A DNA stretch of 60,621 nucleotides from Roseovarius autotrophicus (lineage in GTDB: Bacteria; Pseudomonadota; Alphaproteobacteria; Rhodobacterales; Rhodobacteraceae). Positions 8,378 to 17,647 of this stretch are shown here, piece by piece; within the stretch, counting starts at the first letter, position 1; each line of letters starts with the position of its first letter. The notes under the pieces are model-generated. The model did not search any database. It was given only the letters and a program-made list of their open reading frames with translations, and was not told the DNA's origin. The position numbers and the translations under genes were made by a program. The DNA lies in contig NZ_JAGQDH010000017.1 in assembly GCF_018069895.1 (NCBI RefSeq), positions 1 to 60,621 of the forward strand, given 5' to 3'.

Positions 8378-11300
8378 CTGTGCGCCCCTCCCTTACAGCA
8401 TTTTCCGACGCCCTGTCGAAGATTTCCGCGATATGCAGCGCGCGGCGATCGGTGCCATCGGCGATCTGGTGGCGGCAAGAGGTGCCATTGGCGATCAAGA
8501 GATCATCGGGCGCGGCGGCACGCACCGCAGGCAACAGCGATAACTCCCCCATCTTGAGCGAGACATCAATGGTTTCCGCCTGATAGCCAAAGACCCCGGC
8601 CATGCCGCAACAACTGCTCTCGATGGTCCTGGGGTCAAGACCGGGGATCAGCGCCATAGCCGCGCCCATATCGCCCATCACCCCCGCCGCCTTTTGGTGG
8701 CAATGGCCGTGGACATGGGCGGTCTGCCCCAGATCGGCCAGCGGCAAATCAAGCCGTCCGGCGCGCGCCTCTCGGGCGATGAATTCCTCGAAGAGAAAGG
8801 CGTTTTCCGACAAGAGCCGCGCGTCGTCCCCCGGCAAGAGCGTGAGAAACTCATCCCGCAGGGTCAAAAGGCATGAAGGCTCCAGCCCCACCACCGGCAC
8901 GCCCGCGCGCACATGCGGCAAGAGCGCCGCCAGCGTGCGCCGCGCCTCGGCGCGCGCCTGCTCGATCATGCCCGCCGCCAGATAGGTGCGCCCACAGCAG
9001 AGCGGGCGACCGGGCGCCTGGGCGGTGATCACCTCATATCCGGCGCGCGCCAACACGCGCAGCGCGGCGCGCGGGATCTCCGGCTCCATCCAGCGATTGA
9101 ACGTGTCGGTAAAGAGAATGACCTTGCCCGCCTTGCGCGAAGTCCGGGCGCGTCTGATCTCTGAATCCCTGAAATAATCCCCCCGAAACAGCGGCAGCGA
9201 CCGCCCCCGCGCCAGCCCGGTCAGCCGTTCGCTCAGCGCCGCCAGCATCGGCACCCGGTTGCGCAACGCGATGAGGGCGCGCAGCGCCACGGCCACGCGC
9301 GCATAGCGCGGCATCTCGGCAATGAGCCGCGCGCGCAGGCCGAAACCCAGCTTTTGCCCGCGCTGATACAGCACCTCGGTCTTCATCCGGGCCATATCGA
9401 CGCCGGTCGGGCATTCGCGCTTGCAGGCCTTGCAGCCCACGCAAAGCCTCAAAGTCTCGGCCATTTCGTCGGAGAAAAGCGCGTCCTTGCCCAACCGCCC
9501 CGACAGCACCAACCGCAGCGTGTTGGCGCGGCCTCGCGTCACATCGCGCTCATTGCGGGTCACGCGGTAGCTGGGGCACATCGCCCCGCCCGAGAGCTTG
9601 CGGCACGCGCCGTTGTTGTTGCACATCTCGACCGCGCCCTGAAATCCAGCGCCCTTGCCGGTCCAGGCGGACCAGTCATGGCCGGTTTTCAGATCGGCGA
9701 AATCATAGCCCGGCGGATAGCGCATCAGGGTCCGGTCATCCATTTTCGGCGCATGGACGATCTTGCCGGGGTTGAGGCGGGCGTCGGGATCGAACGCCGC
9801 CTTGACCTCCTCAAAAGCCTTTAGGATGCGCGGCCCGAACATCGCGCCATGAAACTCCGAGCGCACGATGCCATCGCCATGCTCGCCGGAATGAGAGCCT
9901 TTGTATTCGCGCACCATCTCGAACGCGGCTTCCGCGATCTCGCGCATCTTGCGCACGTCCTGCTCCAGCCTGAGGTTGAGGACGGGCCGCACATGCAGGC
10001 ACCCCTCCGAGGCATGGGCATACCATGTGCCGGTGGTGCCGTGGCTATGAAACACCTCTGTCAGCCGGTCGGTATAATCCGCCAGATGATCCAGCGGCAC
10101 GGCACAATCCTCGACGAAGGACACAGGTTTGCCCGCGTCCTTCATCGACATCATGATATTCAGCCCTGCCTTGCGCAACTCGCCGATCTCGGCGGCAAGG
10201 GTCATGTCCCAGACCTCGACCACGCCGCCCTCATGCGCGCCGCCCGTGCCGAACCCATAGCCGAGGTCCGACATCGTGTCGGCCAGGCGCACCATGTTTT
10301 CCGCGTTCTCTGGCGGGGTATCGGCGAATTCCACCAACAGCATTGCCGCCGGTTGTCCGCGCACGAATTGCTCCAGCGTTCTGGCATAGATCGGGATGGC
10401 GCGGGCGAGGTCGATCATGGTGCTGTCCACCAGTTCGACCGAGGTGGGGCCAAGCGCCACAAGCGGTTTCGCGGCCTCCATCGCGGCGCGGAAGGTGGGG
10501 AAATGGCAGACCCCCAGCACGCGGGTTTTGGAGGGCAGCGGCGAGAGTTTGATCTCGATGGCGGTGGAAGTGGCCAGCGTCCCCTCGGACCCGATCAGCA
10601 GATGGGCAAGGTTGACGGGCGCGGCACCGGGCACCAGCGCGTCGATATTGTAGCCCCCCACGCGGCGCTGCACCTTGGGAAACCGCGCGGCGATCTCGCG
10701 CGCCTCGCGCGCGCCCAGATCCAGCATTTGGCGCAGGAGGGGTTCCGGCACGCGGCTGCCGGTGCCAGGGCCGAAATCGAACGGCGTGCCATCGGCAAGA
10801 TAGCCCTTGATCCGCTCAACATTGTCGCGCGTCGTGCCATAGCGCAACGACCGCGAGCCGCAGGAATTGTTGCCCACCATGCCGCCGATCGTGGCGCGCG
10901 AGGCGGTCGAGACATCGACCGGAAACCACAGGCCATGCGGTTTCAATGCGCGGTTCAGATCGTCCAGAACGATCCCCGGCTCTACCACCGCGCGCCGCCC
11001 CGCGACATCCAGCTCCAGAATACGGGTGAGGTATTTCGAGCAATCGACGATCAGCCCCGAATTCACCGTCTGCCCGCATTGCGAGGTGCCGCCGCCGCGC
11101 ATCGTCAGCGGCAGCCCCGCCCCGCGCGCCGCGTCCAGCGCCACGGCGATATCCCCGGCCACACGCGGCACGATCACGCCTGCGGGCATGATCTGATAGA
11201 TCGAGGCATCGGTGGCATAGCGCCCGCGTGTGAAGGGATCGAACAGTGTCTCGCCCTGCACCTCGCGGCGAAGGTGGTCTTGAATGGTGCTGTCGAGCAT
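8361..11300 (-). CDS. FAD-linked, 4Fe-4S 2-hydroxyacid dehydrogenase (YdiJ/GlcD-GlcF-like fusion)
   Basis: Large flavin and iron-sulfur oxidoreductase of 979 residues, close in layout to YdiJ-type D-2-hydroxyglutarate dehydrogenases and to D-lactate or glycolate dehydrogenases. The N-terminal FAD-binding type 4 domain (about residues 30-210) contains MRGGGTSQ and MVGNNSCGSRSL. The FAD-oxidase C-terminal domain follows, with the SGEHGDGIVRSE metal motif. A ferredoxin-like segment near residue 620 has CVGCKACKRECP. Two CCG-type cysteine domains lie near residues 767 and 897. Electrons probably go to quinone or an electron-transfer flavoprotein. It forms an operon with the downstream gntR and is divergent from the aminotransferase/TRAP operon, which suggests a 2-hydroxyacid substrate. 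The exact substrate is not readable. Confidence 0.9.
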   Translation of the reverse strand: MLDSTIQDHLRREVQGETLFDPFTRGRYATDASIYQIMPAGVIVPRVAGDIAVALDAARGAGLPLTMRGGGTSQCGQTVNSGLIVDCSKYLTRILELDVAGRRAVVEPGIVLDDLNRALKPHGLWFPVDVSTASRATIGGMVGNNSCGSRSLRYGTTRDNVERIKGYLADGTPFDFGPGTGSRVPEPLLRQMLDLGAREAREIAARFPKVQRRVGGYNIDALVPGAAPVNLAHLLIGSEGTLATSTAIEIKLSPLPSKTRVLGVCHFPTFRAAMEAAKPLVALGPTSVELVDSTMIDLARAIPIYARTLEQFVRGQPAAMLLVEFADTPPENAENMVRLADTMSDLGYGFGTGGAHEGGVVEVWDMTLAAEIGELRKAGLNIMMSMKDAGKPVSFVEDCAVPLDHLADYTDRLTEVFHSHGTTGTWYAHASEGCLHVRPVLNLRLEQDVRKMREIAEAAFEMVREYKGSHSGEHGDGIVRSEFHGAMFGPRILKAFEEVKAAFDPDARLNPGKIVHAPKMDDRTLMRYPPGYDFADLKTGHDWSAWTGKGAGFQGAVEMCNNNGACRKLSGGAMCPSYRVTRNERDVTRGRANTLRLVLSGRLGKDALFSDEMAETLRLCVGCKACKRECPTGVDMARMKTEVLYQRGQKLGFGLRARLIAEMPRYARVAVALRALIALRNRVPMLAALSERLTGLARGRSLPLFRGDYFRDSEIRRARTSRKAGKVILFTDTFNRWMEPEIPRAALRVLARAGYEVITAQAPGRPLCCGRTYLAAGMIEQARAEARRTLAALLPHVRAGVPVVGLEPSCLLTLRDEFLTLLPGDDARLLSENAFLFEEFIAREARAGRLDLPLADLGQTAHVHGHCHQKAAGVMGDMGAAMALIPGLDPRTIESSCCGMAGVFGYQAETIDVSLKMGELSLLPAVRAAAPDDLLIANGTSCRHQIADGTDRRALHIAEIFDRASENAVREGRTDGQFR

Positions 11301-11344
11301 GGTCCCCGCATCCGGTGAAGGGTTGAGATATGTCTTGACAGAAT

Positions 11345-11363
11345 ATTGAATGCATAATTCAAT
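11345..11363. promoter_or_regulatory. Palindromic operator candidate, ATTGAAT-N5-ATTCAAT
   Basis: Perfect 7-base inverted repeat with a 5-base spacer, in the divergent spacer between the 2-hydroxyacid dehydrogenase and the aminotransferase operon. A TTGACA box at 11335-11340 lies just to its left, with a weak TTCAAT 17 bases on, inside the right arm. Size and placement fit a GntR/FCD dimer site; assignment to the adjacent GntR is inference. Confidence 0.55.
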
Positions 11364-11444
11364 TCAACATAAATCGCCCCCAAGCCGAGTCTGTCGCACT
11401 CGGCGCCTTGCGGGGGGCGATGTCGTGGCATGGGGGGGACGATA

Positions 11445-12629
11445 ATGGGTGCTGGCCGCCATTTTCTGCAAATTCCGGGGCCGTCCAACGTGCCTGACCG
11501 CATCCTGCGGGCGATGGATTATCCGACGATGGATCACCGTGGACCCGCCTTTGCCGAGGTCGGGCGCAAGGCGCTGGAAGGGATGAAGCGCATCTTCAGA
11601 ACCGAGGCGCGTGTGGTGATCTACCCGTCCTCGGGCACCGGCGCCTGGGAGGCGGCGCTGGTCAACACGCTCTCGCCCGGTGACACGGTGCTGATGTATG
11701 AGACCGGCCATTTCGCGATGCTGTGGCAAAAGCTGGCGGGAAAACTGGGGCTGAACCCGGTTTTCATCGAAGGCGACTGGCGCAGCGGGGCCGATGCGGG
11801 CGCCATCGAGACGCGCTTGCGCGAGGATAGCGGCCACGAGATCAAGGCCGTCTGTGTCGTGCACAATGAGACCTCGACCGGCTCTGTTACCGACGTGGCC
11901 GCCGTGCGCCGCGCGATGGATGCCGCCAATCACCCCGCGCTCTTGATGGTGGATACGATTTCCTCGCTCGCCTCGATCGACTATCGCCATGACGACTGGG
12001 GCGTCGATGTCACCGTCTCCGGCTCGCAGAAGGGGCTGATGCTGCCGCCGGGCCTGTCGTTCAACGCGGTCAGCGACAAGGCGATGCAGGCGTCCGAAAG
12101 CGCCGGGCTGAAACGCTCCTACTGGAGCTGGGCGGAAATGGCCGGCCCGAACGACACCGGCTATTTCCCCTACACCCCCGCGACCAACCTGCTCTATGGC
12201 CTGAACGAGGCCATCGACATGCTGGAGGAGGAGGGGCTGGAGGCCGTTTTCGCCCGCCACCGGCGGCACGGGGCAGCGGCACGCGCGGCGGTTGATGCCT
12301 GGGGGCTTGACGTGCTCTGCAAGAACGCATCCGACCGCTCGCCGGTGCTGACCGCCGTTCTGATGCCCGAGGGGCATTCCGCCGACAATTTCCGTGCCGT
12401 CACCTTGCGCAACTATGACATGTCGCTTGGCAATGGCCTCTCGAAAGTGGCGGACCGGGTGTTCCGCATCGGGCATCTGGGCGATTTCAACGATCTGATG
12501 CTGATCGGCACCCTCGCAGGCGTGGAAATGGGCCTGCGCGATGCGGGCGTGCCGCACCGGGCGGGCGGGGTTCAGGCCGCAATGGCGGTTCTGGGCGAGA
12601 AGTTCTCACAGGATCGCGCCGCCGCCTGA
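11445..12629 (+). CDS. Class V aminotransferase, serine/alanine-glyoxylate type
   Basis: PLP-dependent fold type I enzyme of the serine-glyoxylate and alanine-glyoxylate group. QIPGPSNVPDRILRAMD near the N-terminus and DYPTMDHRGPAF are typical. The Schiff-base lysine lies in SGSQKGLMLPPG near residue 195, preceded by VVHNETSTG and MVDTISSLAS. About 394 residues is normal. The ATG at 11445 has a G-rich ribosome site; an ATG at 11430 is also possible. Glyoxylate is the likely amino acceptor. Relatives include SgaA of the serine cycle and the aspartate-glyoxylate enzyme BhcA, so the donor is uncertain. No bhcB, bhcC or bhcD is nearby. It leads the TRAP/CoA operon. Confidence 0.85.
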   Translation: MGAGRHFLQIPGPSNVPDRILRAMDYPTMDHRGPAFAEVGRKALEGMKRIFRTEARVVIYPSSGTGAWEAALVNTLSPGDTVLMYETGHFAMLWQKLAGKLGLNPVFIEGDWRSGADAGAIETRLREDSGHEIKAVCVVHNETSTGSVTDVAAVRRAMDAANHPALLMVDTISSLASIDYRHDDWGVDVTVSGSQKGLMLPPGLSFNAVSDKAMQASESAGLKRSYWSWAEMAGPNDTGYFPYTPATNLLYGLNEAIDMLEEEGLEAVFARHRRHGAAARAAVDAWGLDVLCKNASDRSPVLTAVLMPEGHSADNFRAVTLRNYDMSLGNGLSKVADRVFRIGHLGDFNDLMLIGTLAGVEMGLRDAGVPHRAGGVQAAMAVLGEKFSQDRAAA

Positions 12630-12650
12630 AACGTCATGAAAACCGGTCGC

Positions 12651-12673
12651 GGGCAGGAAGGAGGAGCCTGCCC
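12651..12673 (+). repeat. Hairpin in the aminotransferase-dctP spacer
   Basis: 7-base arms GGGCAGG and CCTGCCC around a 9-base loop. There is no T-tract, so it is more likely an mRNA stability or processing element than a terminator. Confidence 0.4.
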
Positions 12674-12746
12674 ACAACCCAGGAAGAAGGACAAGACCAC
12701 CGCGCGGCTCATGACTGCGCCATGTGACAACCAAGGGAGGAAGACA

Positions 12747-13721
12747 ATGAAAAAGACAATCATCGCCGCGGTCGTGGCATCCTTTGCCGCGCTGCCCGTC
12801 ACCGCCGCCGAGACCACGCTTCGGTTTGGCCATGTTGGCGCGCCCGGTTCGCTGTTCGAGGCGACCGTCAACCATTACGCCGCCTGCGTGGCCGAGAAAT
12901 CCGGTGGCAAGGTCGAGGTGCAGACATTCGGCTCGTCGCAGCTTGGAACCGACAAGGAGCTTTTGCAGAAGCTCAAGCTGGGGCAGGTGGATTTCGCGCT
13001 GCCCTCTTCGATCATGTCCTCGGTCAGCGGCATATTCGGCGTGTTCGAAATGCCCTATATCATCAAGGATCGCGACCACATGCGCCGGGTGCAGGACGCG
13101 ATGATGGACAAATTCCAAAGCGCGGCGCAGGGCAACGGCTATCACATCGTCGGGCTGGCCGAGAACGGCTTTCGCCACATCACCAACAACACACGGCCGA
13201 TCAACACGCCCGAGGATCTCAAGGGTATCAAGCTGCGCACGCCCAATGGCGAATGGCGGGTGAAGATGTTCCAGCAATACGGGGCAAACCCGACGCCGAT
13301 GGCCTTTTCCGATGTGTTCACTGCGCTCCAGACAGGGGTGATCGACGGGCAGGAGAACCCCTATGCCCAGATCGCCTCGGCCAAGTTCCAGGAGGTTCAG
13401 AAATACCTCTCGGTCACCGGGCATGTCTATACGCCGGCGTATATTCTCGCATCGAAGAAACAGTTCGACAGGCATCCCTCCGAGGTGCAGGCGGCCTTGG
13501 GCGCTTGCGCGGGTGAAACCCAGACCTTCACCTACGAGACGGCCGCGCAGATGGAAACCGATCTGCTCGACGTGATCAAGGCGGCGGGCGTTGCCGTGAA
13601 CGAGGCGGACAAGGACGCCTTCATCGCTGCGTCCAAGCCGGTCTATGACGCCTTCGCCGCCGAAGTCGAGGGCGGCAAGGAACTGATCGACGCGGTCCTT
13701 GCGCTCGGACAATCCAGTTGA
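12747..13721 (+). CDS. dctP: TRAP transporter solute-binding protein (DctP family)
   Basis: Periplasmic receptor of a tripartite ATP-independent transporter. The first 23 residues form a Sec signal peptide (MKKTIIAAVV, cleavage near TAAET). The mature protein has the DctP pattern, with GTDKELLQKLKLGQVDF, the conserved arginine region in LKGIKLRTPNGEWRV that salt-bridges a ligand carboxylate, and DGQENPYAQI. 324 residues is standard. The start is supported by GGGAGG seven bases upstream. The ligand is probably an organic acid that feeds the downstream CoA enzymes. The 3' end is followed by a strong hairpin that may raise its mRNA level over dctQM. Confidence 0.93.
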   Translation: MKKTIIAAVVASFAALPVTAAETTLRFGHVGAPGSLFEATVNHYAACVAEKSGGKVEVQTFGSSQLGTDKELLQKLKLGQVDFALPSSIMSSVSGIFGVFEMPYIIKDRDHMRRVQDAMMDKFQSAAQGNGYHIVGLAENGFRHITNNTRPINTPEDLKGIKLRTPNGEWRVKMFQQYGANPTPMAFSDVFTALQTGVIDGQENPYAQIASAKFQEVQKYLSVTGHVYTPAYILASKKQFDRHPSEVQAALGACAGETQTFTYETAAQMETDLLDVIKAAGVAVNEADKDAFIAASKPVYDAFAAEVEGGKELIDAVLALGQSS

Positions 13722-13727
13722 GCCATC

Positions 13728-13758
13728 GCCCGGCGACCCCGCATCCGGGTCGCCGGGC
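13728..13758 (+). terminator. Strong GC hairpin after dctP
   Basis: 12-base perfect arms GCCCGGCGACCC and GGGTCGCCGGGC around a 7-base loop, with no T-tract. It lies between the binding-protein gene and the membrane genes, where such stem-loops usually stabilise the upstream mRNA or partly terminate transcription so the receptor is made in excess. Confidence 0.6.
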
Positions 13759-13831
13759 CCATCTCGAAACGATCCCCGACCGGCGCGGCACAACCCGCGC
13801 CCCGGCGCAATGACGCGGAACGCGGACCCAA

Positions 13832-14386
13832 ATGAACGCTTTACTCCAACGCACCAACCGGATTGCCAGCCGCCTGCTGGAATGGCTCACGGTGTTCCTG
13901 ATGATCGTGCTGACCTCGGTCGTTGTCGTCGCGGTGATCGCGCGGCTCGGGGGGCGCAGCTTTTCGTGGTATGACGAGGTGGCTGCGATCCTGCTGGCCT
14001 GGATCACCTATTATGGCGCGGCTCTGGCGGCGCTGCACCGGCGGCATATCGGCTTTGACACGGTGCTTCTGGCGTTGCCGCCACGCACGCGCATGGTGGC
14101 AGTGGTGGTGGGCGAGGCGCTGGTGCTGACCTTCTTCGTGCTGATGGCGCGGGCAGGGTTTCAGGTGCTTGAGGTTCTCGAGGGCGACCGGCTCGTGTCG
14201 CTCACCTGGGTGCCCGTGCAGTTCACCCAATCGGTGATTCCGGTCGGAGCAGTCCTGTTCGTGATCTGCCAACTCCTGAGTCTGCCGGATTACTGGGCCA
14301 AGACCGCGCGCGGCATCTCGCTCGAACATGCCGAGATCGAGGAAGAGGTCGAAACCGAGATGCAAAAGAACAAGGACCGCAGCTGA
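13832..14386 (+). CDS. dctQ: TRAP transporter small permease (DctQ family)
   Basis: Four-helix membrane subunit that bridges the receptor and the large permease. Hydrophobic segments lie at about residues 18-42, 52-70, 88-110 and 130-150, and the C-terminal tail is charged. 184 residues is typical. Its stop overlaps the dctM start by one base (TGATG), which indicates translational coupling. Confidence 0.9.
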   Translation: MNALLQRTNRIASRLLEWLTVFLMIVLTSVVVVAVIARLGGRSFSWYDEVAAILLAWITYYGAALAALHRRHIGFDTVLLALPPRTRMVAVVVGEALVLTFFVLMARAGFQVLEVLEGDRLVSLTWVPVQFTQSVIPVGAVLFVICQLLSLPDYWAKTARGISLEHAEIEEEVETEMQKNKDRS

Positions 14387-15666
14387 TGCTGATGCTGGCA
14401 ATTTTCCTGGCCCTTCTGGCGATGATCTGCATCAACGTGCCGATTGCCGTGGCGCTGGCCCTGGCCGGAGTGCTCGGGCTTCTGGTGACCGAGGGCGCGG
14501 GCAGTCTCGTGACCATCGCGCTCGACATGTATGGCGGATCGACCAAGTTCTCGCTCATTGCCATTCCGATGTTCGTGCTTGCGGGCGCGATCATGAACGC
14601 AGGCGGCATCACCGACCGGCTGATCAACTTCGTCTCGGCGCTGATCGGTTTCATTCGCGGCGGGCTTGCCATGGTCAATATCGGCGTGTCGCTGTTTTTC
14701 GCCGAAATCTCGGGCTCCGCGGTGGCGGATGTGGCGGCGATGGGATCGATTCTCATTCCGCAGATGAAGAAGCGCGGCTATTCCAAGGAACTCTCGGCCG
14801 CCGTCACCTCGTCCTCGGCCTCGCTGGCGATCATCATTCCGCCGTCGATCCCGATGATCCTCTATGCGGCATCGGCCAATACCTCGGTGGAGCAACTTTT
14901 CGTCGCGGGCGTGGTGCCGGGGTTACTGGGAGCGTCGGGGCTGATGCTGGTGGCCTATATTTTCGCGCGCCGCTACAACCTGCCCACGGAAGAGGCGTTC
15001 AACATCCCCCGCCTGCGCGAGACCTTCATGGACGCGTTGCCCGCTTTCGCCCTGCCGGTGATCATCCTCGGCGGCATCTTCGGCGGCTTTGTCACCGCGA
15101 CCGAGGCGGCGGGGCTGGCCGTGCTGGCCGCAATCGCGGTGTCAGTCTGGTATCGCCAGATCGACCTCAAGCATCTGCGCCGCGCCATGCTCGATGGCGG
15201 GATGCAGACGGCGGTGGTCATGCTTCTGGTGGCGGCCTCGGTGCTCATGGGCGGGTTTCTCACCCGCGCGCAGATCCCGCAGCACCTGGCACAGGGCATT
15301 CTCAACATCACCGATCAGCAATGGATGATCCTGCTGATCCTCAACTTCTTCTTCCTGATCATCGGCTTTTTCCTGCATTCGGCTGCGGCGATCATCCTCG
15401 TGGTGCCCATCGTGATCCCGCTGATCACGGCGGCAGGAATCGACCCGGTGCATTTCGGCCTCGTGGTGACGCTGAACCTTGCCATCGGCCAACAGACCCC
15501 GCCGGTGGCCTCGGTGCTGATCACCGCCTGCGCGGTGGCGCGCGCGAATATCTGGGAAGTGTCCAAGGTCAATGTCTGGTTCATCCTCGTGTTGCTTCTG
15601 GTGCTGATCATTTGCACCTATGTGCCTGCGGTGCCATTGTTCCTCGTCGAATATTTCTACCGCTGA
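14386..15666 (+). CDS. dctM: TRAP transporter large permease (DctM family)
   Basis: Large sodium-coupled permease of the TRAP transporter, with about 12 membrane segments over 426 residues. Family landmarks are GGSTKFSLIAIPMFVLAG, SGSAVADVAAMGSI, SSASLAIIIPPSIPMI and the C-terminal NLAIGQQTPPVASVL. It is in one operon with the aminotransferase, receptor and CoA enzymes, and enoyl-CoA hydratase follows 8 bases later. Confidence 0.94.
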   Translation: MLMLAIFLALLAMICINVPIAVALALAGVLGLLVTEGAGSLVTIALDMYGGSTKFSLIAIPMFVLAGAIMNAGGITDRLINFVSALIGFIRGGLAMVNIGVSLFFAEISGSAVADVAAMGSILIPQMKKRGYSKELSAAVTSSSASLAIIIPPSIPMILYAASANTSVEQLFVAGVVPGLLGASGLMLVAYIFARRYNLPTEEAFNIPRLRETFMDALPAFALPVIILGGIFGGFVTATEAAGLAVLAAIAVSVWYRQIDLKHLRRAMLDGGMQTAVVMLLVAASVLMGGFLTRAQIPQHLAQGILNITDQQWMILLILNFFFLIIGFFLHSAAAIILVVPIVIPLITAAGIDPVHFGLVVTLNLAIGQQTPPVASVLITACAVARANIWEVSKVNVWFILVLLLVLIICTYVPAVPLFLVEYFYR

Positions 15667-15674
15667 GGGGACCC

Positions 15675-16448
15675 ATGAGCGAAATCCTGTCCGAAGTCCG
15701 GGGGCACACCCTCTGGATCACCTTCAACCGCCCCGAAGCGCGAAACGCGCTGACCTTCGGCATGTATGAGGGGCTGGCAAGCCTCTGCCGCGAGGTGCCC
15801 ACCGATGGCAGCATCCGCGCCGTGGTGATCCATGGCGCGGGCGGCAAGTCGTTTGCCGCCGGCACCGACATGACACAGTTCCGCGCCTTTTCCTGCCCAC
15901 AGGACGCGCTTGACTACGAAGAGCGGATGGAGCGGATCCTTGAGACGGTCGAACGTTGCCCCTTGCCCACGGTGGCCGCGATCACCGGCGCTTGCACCGG
16001 TGGCGGCGCGGCGATTGCCGGAGTCTGCGACATCCGCATCGCGACGGCCAACCTCAGGTTCGGCTTTCCCATCGCGCGGACACTGGGCAACTGCCTGTCG
16101 GCGGCCAATCTCGCGCGACTGGCCGCGCTCATGGGCACGGGCCGCGTGCGCGAAATGATCTTTGCCGCCCGTCTGATCGGTGCAGAGGAGGCGCAGGGCT
16201 GTGGCCTCATTTCCGAAGTGCTCGCGGATGAGGCGGCGTTGATGGCCCGTGCTGCGGAACTGGCAGAGACCCTTGGCGAGATGGCCCCCCTGACCCTGCG
16301 CGCCACCAAGGAAGCGATGCGCCGCGTCGGCGCCGCCACCCGCGTCGAGGACACCGACCTGATCGAGATGTGTTACATGAGCCGCGATTTCCGCGAGGGG
16401 ATGGAAGCATTCCTCGCCAAGCGGCCCCCGGAATGGAGCGGCGAATGA
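15675..16448 (+). CDS. Enoyl-CoA hydratase/isomerase family protein
   Basis: Crotonase-fold protein of 257 residues. The oxyanion-hole segments are GKSFAAGTDMTQF near residue 60 and ACTGGGAAIAGVCDIRIA near residue 112. The position of the first catalytic glutamate of classical hydratases appears to be occupied by other residues, so hydration, isomerisation or CoA-ester hydrolysis are all possible. The start has GAGGGG at a good distance. The last four bases overlap the start of the CoA-transferase gene (ATGA). It probably handles the CoA ester made by that transferase. Confidence 0.88.
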   Translation: MSEILSEVRGHTLWITFNRPEARNALTFGMYEGLASLCREVPTDGSIRAVVIHGAGGKSFAAGTDMTQFRAFSCPQDALDYEERMERILETVERCPLPTVAAITGACTGGGAAIAGVCDIRIATANLRFGFPIARTLGNCLSAANLARLAALMGTGRVREMIFAARLIGAEEAQGCGLISEVLADEAALMARAAELAETLGEMAPLTLRATKEAMRRVGAATRVEDTDLIEMCYMSRDFREGMEAFLAKRPPEWSGE

Positions 16449-17647
16449 CGGCAACCGGCCCCCTCGCGGGAATGAAGGTGATCGAACTGGCCCATATCAT
16501 GGCCGGGCCGGTCTGTGGTCTCATGCTGGCCGATATGGGCGCGGATGTGATCAAGGTGGAAAAGCCCGAGGGCGATGACAGCCGCCGCTTTGTCCCACCC
16601 GCGATCAAGGGCGAATCCGCGGCCTACATGATGATGAACCGCAACAAGCGGGGGCTGGCGCTCGACCTCAAGAATCCAGAAGCCGTGACCGTGCTGCACC
16701 GCCTGCTGGAAGAGGCCGATGTGGTGATCGAGAATTACCGCATGGGCACGATGGAAAGGCTGGGACTGGGGTATGACGAGTTGCGCGCGATCAACCCGCG
16801 CCTGATCTATTGCGAAATCTCCGGCTTTGGCCGCACCGGACCTTATGCCGAACGCGGCGGCTTTGACCTGATCGCGCAGGGCATGTCGGGCCTGATGTCG
16901 ATCACCGGCGAGGGGCCGGGGCGTCCGCCGGTCAAGACCGGCGCGCCGGTCTCGGACATCACCGCCGGGATCGTCGCGGCGATGGGGGTTTCTGCCGCTT
17001 ATGCCCGCATGCTGCAAACCGGACAGGGGCAGAAGGTCGATACCTCGCTGTTCGAGGCGGCGATCACGCAGACCTACTGGCAATCGGCGATCGCCTTTGC
17101 CACCGGCGTGGCCCCCGGACCGATGGGGTCCGCGCATCCGCTCAATGGCCCCTATCAGGCGTTCCAGACCGCCGATGGCTGGATCAATGTGGGTGCCGCC
17201 AACCAGCGCAACTGGCTGCGGTTTCTCGACGTGATCGGCGCACCCGCGTTGAACGACGACCCGCGCTTTGCCACCAACCACGACCGCATGCAGCATCTCA
17301 AGGCGTTAGAGGAAATCCTCAACGATTATCTGCGCCACGAAACTTCGGGGGTTTGGCTTGCGCGGATGGAACACGCCGGTTTACCCGCCGGTCCCGTGCT
17401 CGATATCCTGCAAATGCAGGCTGATCCACAGGCGCACGCGCGCGACATGATCGTCGAGGTGGATCACCCCGTTGCAGGCCCGGTCAAGACCCTTGGCCAC
17501 CCGGTCAAGTTCAGCGAAACGCCCGCGCATATCCACCGCCCCGCGCCGGTCCTTGGCCAGCACAGCCGCGAGGTGCTGCAGGAGGCCGGGTATGTCCCGG
17601 ACGAGATCGAGGCAATGATCGCCTCGGGTGCGGTGATCACGCCATGA
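16445..17647 (+). CDS. Class III CoA-transferase (CaiB/BaiF family)
   Basis: Family III acyl-CoA transferase of 400 residues, moving CoA between carboxylates through an aspartyl-CoA intermediate. The N-terminus GMKVIELAHIMAGPVCG and [17 protein letters not shown], with NRNKRGLALDLK and the catalytic aspartate in GAPVSDITAG near residue 172, are diagnostic. It is distinct from the true formyl-CoA transferase at 55336-56607. Overlaps of four bases at both ends couple it to the hydratases. It probably activates the imported acid; the donor CoA ester is unknown. Confidence 0.9.
   Translation: MTATGPLAGMKVIELAHIMAGPVCGLMLADMGADVIKVEKPEGDDSRRFVPPAIKGESAAYMMMNRNKRGLALDLKNPEAVTVLHRLLEEADVVIENYRMGTMERLGLGYDELRAINPRLIYCEISGFGRTGPYAERGGFDLIAQGMSGLMSITGEGPGRPPVKTGAPVSDITAGIVAAMGVSAAYARMLQTGQGQKVDTSLFEAAITQTYWQSAIAFATGVAPGPMGSAHPLNGPYQAFQTADGWINVGAANQRNWLRFLDVIGAPALNDDPRFATNHDRMQHLKALEEILNDYLRHETSGVWLARMEHAGLPAGPVLDILQMQADPQAHARDMIVEVDHPVAGPVKTLGHPVKFSETPAHIHRPAPVLGQHSREVLQEAGYVPDEIEAMIASGAVITP

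Noticed and set aside
11445..12629. Assignment as BhcA of the beta-hydroxyaspartate cycle
   Set aside because: The family is compatible, but bhcB, bhcC and bhcD genes are absent nearby, so only the broader aminotransferase call is supported.
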